From Chloroflexota bacterium (lineage in GTDB: Bacteria > Chloroflexota > Limnocylindria > Limnocylindrales > CSP1-4), in NCBI GenBank assembly GCA_003158495.1, contig PMJT01000161.1:1-14583 (forward strand): 14,583 bases of DNA. Direction: 5' to 3'. Below are positions 7,081 through 13,294 of the stretch, piece by piece. Every line of letters starts with the position of its first letter. The first letter of the stretch is position 1. Position numbers and translations under genes: made by a program. The notes under the pieces are model-generated. The model made no database searches. It was not told the DNA's origin and saw only the letters and a program-made list of their open reading frames with translations.

Positions 7081-7627
7081 CTGGCGGCCTTTGAGGTAAG
7101 GGGTAAATCCAGCCCACCAGGAGCGTCCAGTCTTCAAACCGAGTCCTTCCGCCCCCTCTTCGCCAGATCCTGCGCCGGACCCGATAACGGGGCGTTAAGT
7201 CGTGGATAACGCTGCTCGCGCTTTAGTGCCGGCCCCGCGGTCCACGGTAGTCCCAGTGTGCGGATGGCTCGACACTAGACAAGGAACTGGAAGTACCAAG
7301 TCCCTTGCTGCCCGTGCCGACAAGCAGCCGATAAGCCGGGCTCGCTCGTTCTCGCCCGGGTCCCCGCTCGGCTGGTCGGGTACGTCGTGACAGCTAGACC
7401 AGCCACCCTTGGGCCCCTTCCAACGGGTGGGACAATGGATCTTCACGGGGGCTTCGATACGCGGCCCAAACACTGGCCGCCGGGACCGCGCCGAGCCACT
7501 GGCGAAGACCAACCCATAGTGTGCGCCCGGGGACAGGCGCTGTTCGGTGGACCGACACGGCCAGCCAGCGCCCGAACCACATGTCATGTTTGGGGGCACG
7601 CCCGACGTCGAAGCGAGGGGTGTGGAT
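7081..7627. other. gene-poor stretch inside the tRNA-bounded interval
   Basis: These 547 bases contain no ORF with both a ribosome site and a protein-like sequence. The long minus-strand frame at 7195-7737 is rich in Pro, His and Ser and reads antisense to the zinc ribbon at 7628, so I treat it as a shadow. A small inverted repeat CCCG-ATAA-CGGG lies near 7180-7192. I see no tRNA, terminator or known repeat. Confidence 0.5.
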
Positions 7628-7774
7628 ATGGGCGGGCAAGTGTGCCCGAAGTGCGGTGCGACCGTCGCCACGGACGCAGCCTGGTGCGGAAAGTGTGGTC
7701 TGGTCCTCTCCGCGCTCAGGGAGACCGGGGATGTCAACCAGGTATCAGTACATCCGGGACGTTTCGATCCATGA
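7628..7774 (+). CDS. 48-aa zinc-ribbon mini-protein or N-terminal remnant
   Basis: The ATG at 7628 is preceded by GAGGGG with 7 bases between, a strong ribosome site. The peptide contains CPKCGATVATDAAWCGKCG, with C6/C9 and C20/C23 10 residues apart. This is the common bacterial zinc-ribbon module (zinc_ribbon_2/DZR-like) usually found at the N-terminus of larger membrane or regulatory proteins. Here the frame stops 25 residues after the last Cys. A second ORF with its own good ribosome site starts at 7731 and overlaps this one by 44 bases. The pair may be two real overlapping small genes, or the two ends of a larger ribbon protein broken by deletion and frameshift. Confidence 0.5.
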   Translation: MGGQVCPKCGATVATDAAWCGKCGLVLSALRETGDVNQVSVHPGRFDP

Positions 7775-8021
7775 GACCAAGACTGGGCAGCTGCTTGGCC
7801 AGCGTATCTTCGCAGGCTCAGAGCCCAACGAGTGCCCAGACGAACCAGCCGTGAGCGAGGTCGCGATCCCGGCCGGTTCGTCGTGCTCTTGCTTCGCCTT
7901 CAACCATGCCCGCTCGGCGATCATTGCTGCGTCGCCTGCGTCTTCGGATTTGACAGCAGATTTGACAGCAGATCGCGCGGCGGACAGGCTCGGATTAGGC
8001 CAGACAATGGTGGACTGTTGA
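7731..8021 (+). CDS. hypothetical small protein overlapping the zinc-ribbon ORF
   Basis: The 96-aa frame starts at ATG 7731 with GGGAG 7 bases upstream. The first 40 residues look protein-like: TRYQYIRDVSIHETKTGQLL, then GQRIFAGSEPNECPD. They suggest beta strands with a turn at TG and a G-S-x-P-x-x-CP end, a pattern I associate with extracytoplasmic domains of some zinc-ribbon membrane proteins, though I cannot name a family. After about residue 45 the sequence becomes low-complexity (SSCSC, ASPASS) and includes a duplicated LTAD unit from a 12-base DNA repeat. It may be a small gene or the degraded C-terminal domain of the protein whose ribbon is at 7628. Confidence 0.35.
   Translation: MSTRYQYIRDVSIHETKTGQLLGQRIFAGSEPNECPDEPAVSEVAIPAGSSCSCFAFNHARSAIIAASPASSDLTADLTADRAADRLGLGQTMVDC
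7947..7973 (+). repeat. 12-bp tandem repeat (two full copies plus 3 bases)
   Basis: GATTTGACAGCA occurs twice in a row, followed by GAT. It keeps the reading frame of the 7731 ORF (LTAD-LTAD). It looks like a slippage duplication in weakly constrained sequence. Confidence 0.85.
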
Positions 8022-8098
8022 CCCGGTTCGAAGCCCTGTTTGCCTAAGGGTTGGCGGAAACGGCGGATGGTTGCGGAAAGCCGCGGACATGCTGGGCT

Positions 8099-8148
8099 GG
8101 ACTGTGGATCCGCAGGCTACGGGTTCGACCCCCCGTAGGCGACCCCAA
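8099..8148 (+). pseudogene. tRNA-His 3' fragment (distal direct repeat)
   Basis: This copy repeats the tRNA-His anticodon arm, variable region, T arm and 3' acceptor strand through CCA. It differs by T to C at 8117, one extra C in the T arm (8131-8134) and C to G at 8141 in the acceptor strand. The D arm and 5' acceptor strand are absent: the sequence before 8099 shows no match. It therefore cannot fold as a tRNA. It is best explained as the displaced attachment-site end of an integration, or as a relic of a duplicated tRNA gene. Confidence 0.85.
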
Positions 8149-8251
8149 CCGCCTCTCGCGGGACCCGTACGCGCGGGCCTCGACGAGCACGAAACGGCCG
8201 GCCGATCCCGGGATTCGCCGGCCGCCGCGTCGCACCGCTGGGGCGTGGTGG

Positions 8252-8281
8252 TTGCCTGTCTCGGCGAGGCGGTGTTAAGCT
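8252..8281 (+). promoter_or_regulatory. promoter of the Ig-like/CAP gene
   Basis: TTGCCT (8252-8257) and TAAGCT (8276-8281) are 18 bases apart, and the -10 box is extended by TGT (8273-8275). Transcription would begin near 8288 and give a leader of about 47 bases carrying AAGGAG before the TTG start at 8335. The promoter lies downstream of the tRNA fragment, so the gene does not depend on the interval before it. Confidence 0.5.
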
Positions 8282-8334
8282 GCCGAAGCCTACCCGCCTG
8301 GGACTGCGATCCCTCACGCAAGGAGACCGGCAGT

Positions 8335-9978
8335 TTGAGCAACACGGCGGTCACTGCGTCCGGCCTCAAAGCCCGCGTCTACACGTACGCGAACGCATGG
8401 TTCCTTGGCCCTTCTGTGGCCAAGGCTGCCCTGGTAATAGTCCCGGTTGTCGTGCTCGTCGGCGGGATGCTGATCGGATTGCCGGCCACCAAGCCGGTCG
8501 CGGCCCAGGTCCCGCCCACCTTCGCTCCCCTGACGCCGCAAGGGATCGTGGACAGCAGCCAGACCACGCTGCCACTGGACGTCCCCTTTGGAATCCAGTT
8601 CACCAAGCCGATGAACGCCGGCACTGTGGCCGCGGCTCTCACGATCACGCCGGCCGCGGATGTCCGCTTCGAGTGGGACGCCACGAACCAGATCCTCTCG
8701 CTGGCGCCAGTCCCTTACTGGGCCCCGCACACCAATTACACGGTGGACCTTGGCGCCGGGGCCACGGACCAGGAAGGGCTCGGCCTCACCCAGCCCGTCC
8801 ATGCGTCGTTCCAGTCTGGGGCCCAGACCTCGGCCGTGATCAGCGCCACGAAGCTGGTCGGTGACCGCGCTGCGCCGAGCACCGCATTCCAGATCACCTT
8901 CACGCGACCCGTGAAGCTCTCAACCGTCCTGATGCGTCTTGGCATCAGCCCCCAGACCGATGTCACGGTCACCGGCGACGACCCGACGGACCTCGCGTCT
9001 CAGGTCTTCACGATGACGCCGAAGAAAGCCCTGCTGACCGGGACCCAGTACCAGATCATCTTCGCGAACGGCGGAACGGACTCCGCCGGGGCTGCACTGC
9101 AGCCGGTCGCGCCGCTCTCCGTGACGACGCTCGAGGCTCCGGCCGTCGTCAAGTTCACGCCGGCAGACGGCAGCGTGGTTCGCGACACCAACGCCCTGAT
9201 CTCGATCCAGTTCTCCGTGCCGATGGATCAGAAGTCTGCTGGCGCAGCGTTGAGCGTGACTTCCAACGGCCGCTCGATCGCAGGCACGAAGGCCTGGTCC
9301 GACGACGGCCTGACGCTTATCTTCACGCCGCGGTACTCCTACTACGTGGGCTCTCGGATCTCCGCCCGAGTTGAGAAGACAGCACGATCGCTGGGTGGGC
9401 TGACGATGACCGCCGCCGACGGGGTCACCTTCACCGTCCTGGCCCCGACCTCCCGGGTCTACGCCAGGGGCGGCGGGACGAAGATTCCTGTCAGCGGCGG
9501 CGTGGCGTCGGCTACACGGCCCTATCACGCCTACGAGCTGTACTACCTCGCCCTCATGAACTGCACTCGAACGGGCGGCTGGGTGGTTTCCAACGGGACG
9601 TGCTCCACGCAGACCCACCACACGATGCCGGCACAGGGGGCGCTGGCCTTCAGCGATGCAATCGCAGACAAGGTGGCGCGACCGTACGCCAAAGCCCTGG
9701 CCGACCTGGGCGCTCTGACACACACGCTTTACGGCACTACCACTCATTCGAGGATGGCCGCACAGGGCTTCCCCGGCGGGTCATGGGGCGAGAACATCGC
9801 CTCGCCAGGCAACCCGTACCAGGGCGGGATGATCTCGGTCGAGGTCTTCTTCCAGAACGAGTACTGGTGCCGCTGCGCGCACTACAAGAACATCATGCTG
9901 TCGTTCTTCCACCGGGCCGGCGTGGGCGTGTGGGTGTCAGGCGGTCGAACCAGGGTGGTTATCGACTTCTACGGTTGA
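8335..9978 (+). CDS. membrane-anchored protein with Ig-like (Big_5-type) repeats and C-terminal CAP domain
   Basis: The chosen start is TTG at 8335, with AAGGAG 9 bases upstream. The open frame runs further up through the tRNA fragment, but no better start exists there. The product has 547 residues. An N-terminal membrane segment (about 29-48, AALVIVPVVVLVGGMLIGLP) acts as signal or anchor. Three Ig-like units follow, at roughly 57-165, 168-270 and 272-375, with Big_5 features: P-x-x-x-x-x-V, I-x-F-x-x-P-M and L-x-F-x-P near the end. The CAP domain fills about 400-547, with LTHTLYGTTTHSRMAAQGF, WGENIASP and HYKNIMLSFFHRAGVGVW. It contains several Cys that may form disulfides. This is a surface protein in which the Ig-like repeats hold the CAP domain away from the membrane. 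Its ligand is unknown. Confidence 0.85.
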   Translation: MSNTAVTASGLKARVYTYANAWFLGPSVAKAALVIVPVVVLVGGMLIGLPATKPVAAQVPPTFAPLTPQGIVDSSQTTLPLDVPFGIQFTKPMNAGTVAAALTITPAADVRFEWDATNQILSLAPVPYWAPHTNYTVDLGAGATDQEGLGLTQPVHASFQSGAQTSAVISATKLVGDRAAPSTAFQITFTRPVKLSTVLMRLGISPQTDVTVTGDDPTDLASQVFTMTPKKALLTGTQYQIIFANGGTDSAGAALQPVAPLSVTTLEAPAVVKFTPADGSVVRDTNALISIQFSVPMDQKSAGAALSVTSNGRSIAGTKAWSDDGLTLIFTPRYSYYVGSRISARVEKTARSLGGLTMTAADGVTFTVLAPTSRVYARGGGTKIPVSGGVASATRPYHAYELYYLALMNCTRTGGWVVSNGTCSTQTHHTMPAQGALAFSDAIADKVARPYAKALADLGALTHTLYGTTTHSRMAAQGFPGGSWGENIASPGNPYQGGMISVEVFFQNEYWCRCAHYKNIMLSFFHRAGVGVWVSGGRTRVVIDFYG

Positions 9979-10010
9979 CGCCGGCGTTTGACGGCGGGCC
10001 CTTTCCGGCG
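9978..10010. terminator. possible shared terminator between convergent genes
   Basis: The palindrome ACGCCGGCGT (9978-9987) and a longer pairing of CGCCGG (9979-9984) with CCGGCG (10005-10010) fill the 42-base gap between two convergent stop codons. A hairpin here could end both transcripts. A short TTT follows the palindrome on the + strand. Confidence 0.35.
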
Positions 10011-10020
10011 CGCCAGTCTC

Positions 10021-10755
10021 CTACGGGATGTGGAAGTAGAAGTGGACCCAGTGGTCGCCGATCTCGGCTTGAGCCTGGGTCAGTGTCAGCGTCCCGTTGC
10101 AGACCTGCGTCTTGAGCTTCGTCTCGAACACGTCCTTGACGTGCGCGCCGGTGGACCGGCCGTCGGCCAGGGTGACCGTGTACGGCTCGGGCCACAGGTT
10201 CTTCGGGTCGGTGGGGTTGCCGCCCAGCTCCAGTGAAATGAGGTGGTCTTCCTCGTACAAAGCCAGCGACGTGTCCGCGTAGCCGTACTCGGCGATTTGC
10301 GTCTTCTTGAGAGCGTTGGTGTACGACTCCGGCGGTCGGATCGTGTCCGTCCAGCCCGACACGCAGATCGTGGAATAGATGTTGCCCTGGGTCACAGCCG
10401 CGTTGAGGGTTCCGGGGGTCAGGACCGGGTCCGGCTCGCCGGGTAATCGCGCCGCCGCCAGCGTGGGAGCCGGAGCCCCGGTCGGGCCGGGCGTGAACCC
10501 GAGTGCCGGCGTCTCGCTCGCCGTCGGCTCATCGTTGGGATCGCCGGTCTCGCCGATGATCGCCCCGAACCCCGCATCGGGCGAGAGCGCCGGAGTGCCG
10601 GTCGCCGGCGGGACGACGGAGGCGACGGCGGACGGCGATGCCGCCTGGGGCGCAGTCGGCGTCGGCGTAGCGGCGGCTGGGCCGCAGCCGGCAACCGCAA
10701 TCGCAATCGCGGCCAGAACTAAGGCAATGCCATTCGATCGATCGTGATGGCGCAT
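10021..10755 (-). CDS. lipoprotein with C-terminal HNH-like domain
   Basis: The 244-aa protein starts at ATG 10755 behind a strong GGGAGGAGG site 8 bases upstream. It has a lipoprotein signal (ALVLAAIAIAVAGC, lipid Cys at 24) and then about 85 residues rich in Pro, Ala and Thr as a wall-spanning linker. The C-terminal domain (about 115-240) contains EEDHLISLELGG (168-179) followed by DPKNLWPEP (183-191). The D-H ... L-x-x-G-G ... D-x-x-N-L spacing is the core of HNH nucleases, with H171 and N186 as the first two catalytic-type residues; H205 may be the third ligand. C131 and C219 may form a disulfide. HNH enzymes cut nucleic acids with a metal ion. Whether this surface form is active is unknown; a binding role is the alternative. 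Confidence 0.7.
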   Translation of the reverse strand: MRHHDRSNGIALVLAAIAIAVAGCGPAAATPTPTAPQAASPSAVASVVPPATGTPALSPDAGFGAIIGETGDPNDEPTASETPALGFTPGPTGAPAPTLAAARLPGEPDPVLTPGTLNAAVTQGNIYSTICVSGWTDTIRPPESYTNALKKTQIAEYGYADTSLALYEEDHLISLELGGNPTDPKNLWPEPYTVTLADGRSTGAHVKDVFETKLKTQVCNGTLTLTQAQAEIGDHWVHFYFHIP

Positions 10756-10881
10756 TCCGCATGCCTCCTCCCGGCAACGCGCTTGCCCCCAATGGAAAGT
10801 GCCGTATCCAGCCTAGCGCCTGGATCGTCCAGCCGGATAGCGGCGAGCCCGACATCGCCTGCGAGCCCGTGGGCCAGGGCC

Positions 10882-10913
10882 GAGCCCTCGGGCTCCCGCC
10901 CACTCGCCCGAGG
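10882..10913 (+). promoter_or_regulatory. overlapping inverted repeats at the exporter promoter (operator candidate)
   Basis: CCTCGGGC (10886-10893) and GCCCGAGG (10906-10913) are perfect 8-bp inverted halves 12 bases apart, covering the -35 region of the promoter at 10919. The left half is also part of a tighter inverted repeat, GAGCCC-TC-GGGCTC (10882-10895). This is a plausible binding site for a dimeric regulator of the TauE/SafE unit. The nearest start codon on the other side, that of the lipoprotein, is about 130 bases away. Confidence 0.4.
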
Positions 10914-10918
10914 TCGGC

Positions 10919-10924
10919 TACGAT
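10919..10924 (+). promoter_or_regulatory. -10 box for a leaderless transcript
   Basis: TACGAT fits TAnnnT and is followed by six bases and then ATG at 10931, the spacing expected for transcription starting on the A of the start codon. No good -35 box is seen. Confidence 0.5.
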
Positions 10925-10930
10925 CCGCCG

Positions 10931-10999
10931 ATGACAACCCGCCTTGGTGCCCGACCCTACATCCAGCGGCGTCGCGGCCGCTCTGGCCCCGCCCGCTGA
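10931..10999 (+). CDS. 22-codon leader ORF overlapping the exporter start
   Basis: The ATG at 10931 lies 6 bases after a -10 box, so it would be translated as a leaderless message. It encodes 22 residues, seven of them Arg (including RRRGRSGPAR at the end), and stops at TGA 10997-10999. The A of that stop is also the first base of the exporter ATG (TGATG). The exporter has no ribosome site of its own, so terminating ribosomes would have to restart there. This suggests the short ORF exists to carry ribosomes to the exporter, and possibly to sense translation of its Arg/Pro codons. The peptide itself may have no function. Confidence 0.45.
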   Translation: MTTRLGARPYIQRRRGRSGPAR

Positions 11000-11748
11000 T
11001 GACGCCGATCGAGGCCGTTGTCATCTTCGCCGCGGGACTCGCCGCGGGCACGATCAACACGATCGTGGGCTCGGGCTCGCTCATCACGTTCCCGACGCTG
11101 CTGGCCTTCGGATTCCGACCGCTGGACGCCAACGTATCCAACACAGTCGGCCTGGTCCCGGGCTCCATGAGCGGCGCCTTCGGGTACAGGCGCGAACTCG
11201 TGGGCCAGCGATCGCGGGCGATCAGCCTGGGAATCTCGTCCGCGGCGGGCGGGCTGACCGGCGCGGTGCTGTTGCTCGCGTTCCCGGGAGCTTTCGAGAC
11301 GATCGTCCCGATCTTGATCGCCGTCGCCCTGATCCTTGTGGCCGCCGGCCCGCGCCTCTCCAAGGCACTGGCGCGGCACCGCCACGCAGAGTCCCACCGG
11401 TCCTGGCCGCTGGCCGTGCTCTTCTTCGCCACGGCGGTCTACGGCGGCTACTTCGGCGCCGGAATGGGCATCATCATGATCGCCCTGCTCACGATCTTCG
11501 TGCCGGACGGAATCCAGCGCCTCAACGGGCTCAAGAACGTCCTCGCATCGCTGATCAACGGTGTGGCGGCTGTGCTCTTCATCGCCGTCGGCCCGGTCCA
11601 CTGGGACGTGGCGTTGCTCATCGCCATCGGTTCGATCCTGGGCGGGCAGATAGGGGCGACGGTCGGGCGCAGACTACCCGCGCCGGCGTTGCGATTGGCG
11701 ATTATCTGCGTCGGGCTTATCGCCGAAGCCAGGCTGCTGCTCGCCTAG
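10999..11748 (+). CDS. TauE/SafE-family anion exporter (DUF81)
   Basis: The 249-aa membrane protein begins MTPIEAVVIFAAGLAAGTIN and continues with TIVGSGSLITFPTLLAFGF, the first repeat signature of the TauE/SafE family. NVSNTVGLVPGSMSGAFGYR follows, and the second inverted repeat opens with YGGYFGAGMGIIMIALLTIF near residue 150. About eight membrane helices are expected, which is full length for the family. Members export sulfite, sulfoacetate or related organosulfur anions, but many are unassigned, and no sulfur-metabolism gene lies nearby to settle the substrate. The start at 10999 overlaps the stop of the leader ORF and has no Shine-Dalgarno sequence, so translation is probably coupled. 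Its last 32 bases overlap the 3' end of the convergent histidine kinase gene. Confidence 0.9.
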   Translation: MTPIEAVVIFAAGLAAGTINTIVGSGSLITFPTLLAFGFRPLDANVSNTVGLVPGSMSGAFGYRRELVGQRSRAISLGISSAAGGLTGAVLLLAFPGAFETIVPILIAVALILVAAGPRLSKALARHRHAESHRSWPLAVLFFATAVYGGYFGAGMGIIMIALLTIFVPDGIQRLNGLKNVLASLINGVAAVLFIAVGPVHWDVALLIAIGSILGGQIGATVGRRLPAPALRLAIICVGLIAEARLLLA

Positions 11749-13291
11749 GCAGGGCTCGGATCCCGACGCGACCGTGGGCGGCGTCGCGGCCGGCCGCAGG
11801 TGCACCCGGCGAGGGCAGGACATCCGGGCTCGGTGACGACGGTGCGGCGGACGCCTCGAAGTCGCCCATGTCGTCCGCGGCCGACATCGCGGCGACGACC
11901 GACCCGGGCTCGGTGGCGCCCGGAAGACGAACCCAGAAGCTGGCCCCGCCATCGGGCCGGTTGAAGGCACCGATCGTTCCGCCGTGCTGCTCGACGATCC
12001 ACTTGGCGATGGCGAGACCCAAACCGGTTCCACCGGCAGGCGCGTTATCGGCCCGCCAGAAGCGGTCGAAGAGCCTGGGCAGGTCCTCCGGCTTGACACC
12101 GGGGCCGTGATCGTCGACCTGGAGCAGCGCGCTCGCCGGCTCGGGCCTGACCCAGACCGCCACGGTCGAGTCCTTTGAGCTGTGCCGGATGGCGTTGTCT
12201 ACGAAGATCGTCACCAGCTGGCGGAGCCGCAGCGGATCGCCGATAACGCGCGCCGGAAGCGGATCCAGCACGACCGAGACGCCACGCTCCTGGCCCAGCG
12301 TGACAAGCATGGACGCCGCCTCCACGGCGACGTCGCTCAGGTCGAGCGGCAGGTGCTCCACCTGGACCACGCCGGAGTCGGTCCGGGCCAGGGTCAGCAT
12401 GTCCTCGACGAGGGCCGTCATGTGGCCAACCTCGGCGTCGATGTCGCCGATGGCCTCGCCGACATCCTCCACCTTGCTGAGACGGTTGCGCTTGAGGTCC
12501 TCGACGCTCGCCCTGATGACGGTGAGCGGCGTTCTCAGTTCGTGGCTCGCGTTGGCCGCGAACTCACGCTGGCGCTGGAGCGCCGCCTGCCGTCGATCGA
12601 TCGACTGCCGGATCGGCACCAGCGCACGGCCGGCGTAGAAGTAGCCGGCGACCAGGGCCGCCAGCAAAGCCGCAACCCCGCCGCCCAGGAGCATCCAGAA
12701 CATCGTCAGCAGCAGCCGGACCTCAGAGGTCCGGTTCTGGACGAACTGGACCAGCCAGACCGTCGAAGTCCCGGCGCCACCGAGGGTCACGTACTGCTTG
12801 GTAACGATGTAGTAGGGCGTGCCGTCGGGCGCCGTGAACGGGCGCTCGTCCATTCCCGCCTGGTTCTTGGCCGCGGCCGTCAGGCTGGGCTGATAAGGCA
12901 GGCCGACCGGCGCCGTACGGCCGTTCGGTGGGATGATCGTGCCGTCCGGGGCCACGAAGATCATGAAGAGGTTGGCACCTTCTCCCGCCAGTTCCGGCGC
13001 CTCCGGGCCCAGACGCGACGGCCGCAGGACCTGGTGCTGGTTGATGTAGTCCGTCAGGGCCGTCTTGTCGGAATCGGCCTCGGCCCTCGACACGACTTCG
13101 TAGAGGGCAACCCCGAGCACGACCAGGATGACCAGCGTGACCGCGCCACTGACGGCCATCAGCCGCAGTCGGGTGCGTCGCAACAGGCGGACGTCTTCCT
13201 CGGTCGCGCCCCGCAACTGAGCGGAGGTCGCGGCCGAATCGGCGCGTCGAGGCCGCCATCGCCACGGACGCGGCAGGGCCGGGAACTTCAT
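11717..13291 (-). CDS. sensor histidine kinase (OmpR-family partner)
   Basis: The 524-aa kinase has a basic N-terminus, a first membrane helix (about 42-66, RLMAVSGAVTLVILVVLGVA), an extracytoplasmic sensor of about 115 residues, and a second helix (about 193-222). The HisKA H-box is FAANASHELRTPLTVIR with phospho-acceptor H250. The ATPase domain shows the N-box FVDNAIRH (N366), G1 DDHGPG (393-398), F-box DRFWRAD and G2 GTGLGLAIA (421-429). There is little room for a full HAMP domain. A 65-residue Ala/Pro/Ser-rich tail extends beyond the ATPase domain and its end overlaps the exporter gene on the other strand. The ATG at 13291 lies 3 bases after the regulator stop codon, with GAAGG inside the regulator gene as ribosome site. 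The signal is unknown. Confidence 0.94.
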   Translation of the reverse strand: MKFPALPRPWRWRPRRADSAATSAQLRGATEEDVRLLRRTRLRLMAVSGAVTLVILVVLGVALYEVVSRAEADSDKTALTDYINQHQVLRPSRLGPEAPELAGEGANLFMIFVAPDGTIIPPNGRTAPVGLPYQPSLTAAAKNQAGMDERPFTAPDGTPYYIVTKQYVTLGGAGTSTVWLVQFVQNRTSEVRLLLTMFWMLLGGGVAALLAALVAGYFYAGRALVPIRQSIDRRQAALQRQREFAANASHELRTPLTVIRASVEDLKRNRLSKVEDVGEAIGDIDAEVGHMTALVEDMLTLARTDSGVVQVEHLPLDLSDVAVEAASMLVTLGQERGVSVVLDPLPARVIGDPLRLRQLVTIFVDNAIRHSSKDSTVAVWVRPEPASALLQVDDHGPGVKPEDLPRLFDRFWRADNAPAGGTGLGLAIAKWIVEQHGGTIGAFNRPDGGASFWVRLPGATEPGSVVAAMSAADDMGDFEASAAPSSPSPDVLPSPGAPAAGRDAAHGRVGIRALPRRAAAWLRR

Positions 13292-13294
13292 CGA

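Larger units (their letters stand above)
6379..8148. mobile_element. interval bounded by tRNA-His 3'-end repeats (probable integration scar)
   Basis: The 3' part of tRNA-His, from within the anticodon stem to just past CCA, occurs at 6379-6427 and again in the same orientation at 8099-8148. tRNA 3' ends are the usual attachment sites of tyrosine-recombinase elements, which leave an intact tRNA at one end and a 3' fragment at the other. The enclosed 1.7 kb is gene-poor, has A-rich patches unlike the flanks, and contains small Cys-rich ORFs and a frame-broken fragment. There is no integrase, no replication gene and no clear cargo. It may be a decayed element, a satellite moved in trans, or an old tandem tRNA duplication that broke up. 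The repeat is seen directly; mobility is inferred. Confidence 0.5.

Noticed and set aside
7202..7390. 62-aa plus-strand ORF
   Set aside because: No ribosome site, no motif, and composition like the surrounding non-coding sequence.
7195..7737. 180-aa minus-strand frame rich in Pro, His and Ser
   Set aside because: It is antisense to the zinc ribbon at 7628, has no ribosome site and no recognisable domain; open antisense frames are common in GC-rich DNA.
7947..7973. CRISPR or other repeat array
   Set aside because: Only two adjacent 12-bp units with no spacers; best read as a slippage duplication.
8071..8334. N-terminal extension of the Ig-like/CAP gene through the tRNA-His fragment
   Set aside because: The frame is open, but it runs across a tRNA relic, has no membrane or domain features, and a strong AAGGAG site with a TTG start at 8335 sits just before the membrane anchor.
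11674..12110. Plus- and minus-strand frames overlapping the kinase 3' region
   Set aside because: They conflict with the kinase N- and G-box motifs and have Arg/Pro-rich composition without domains.
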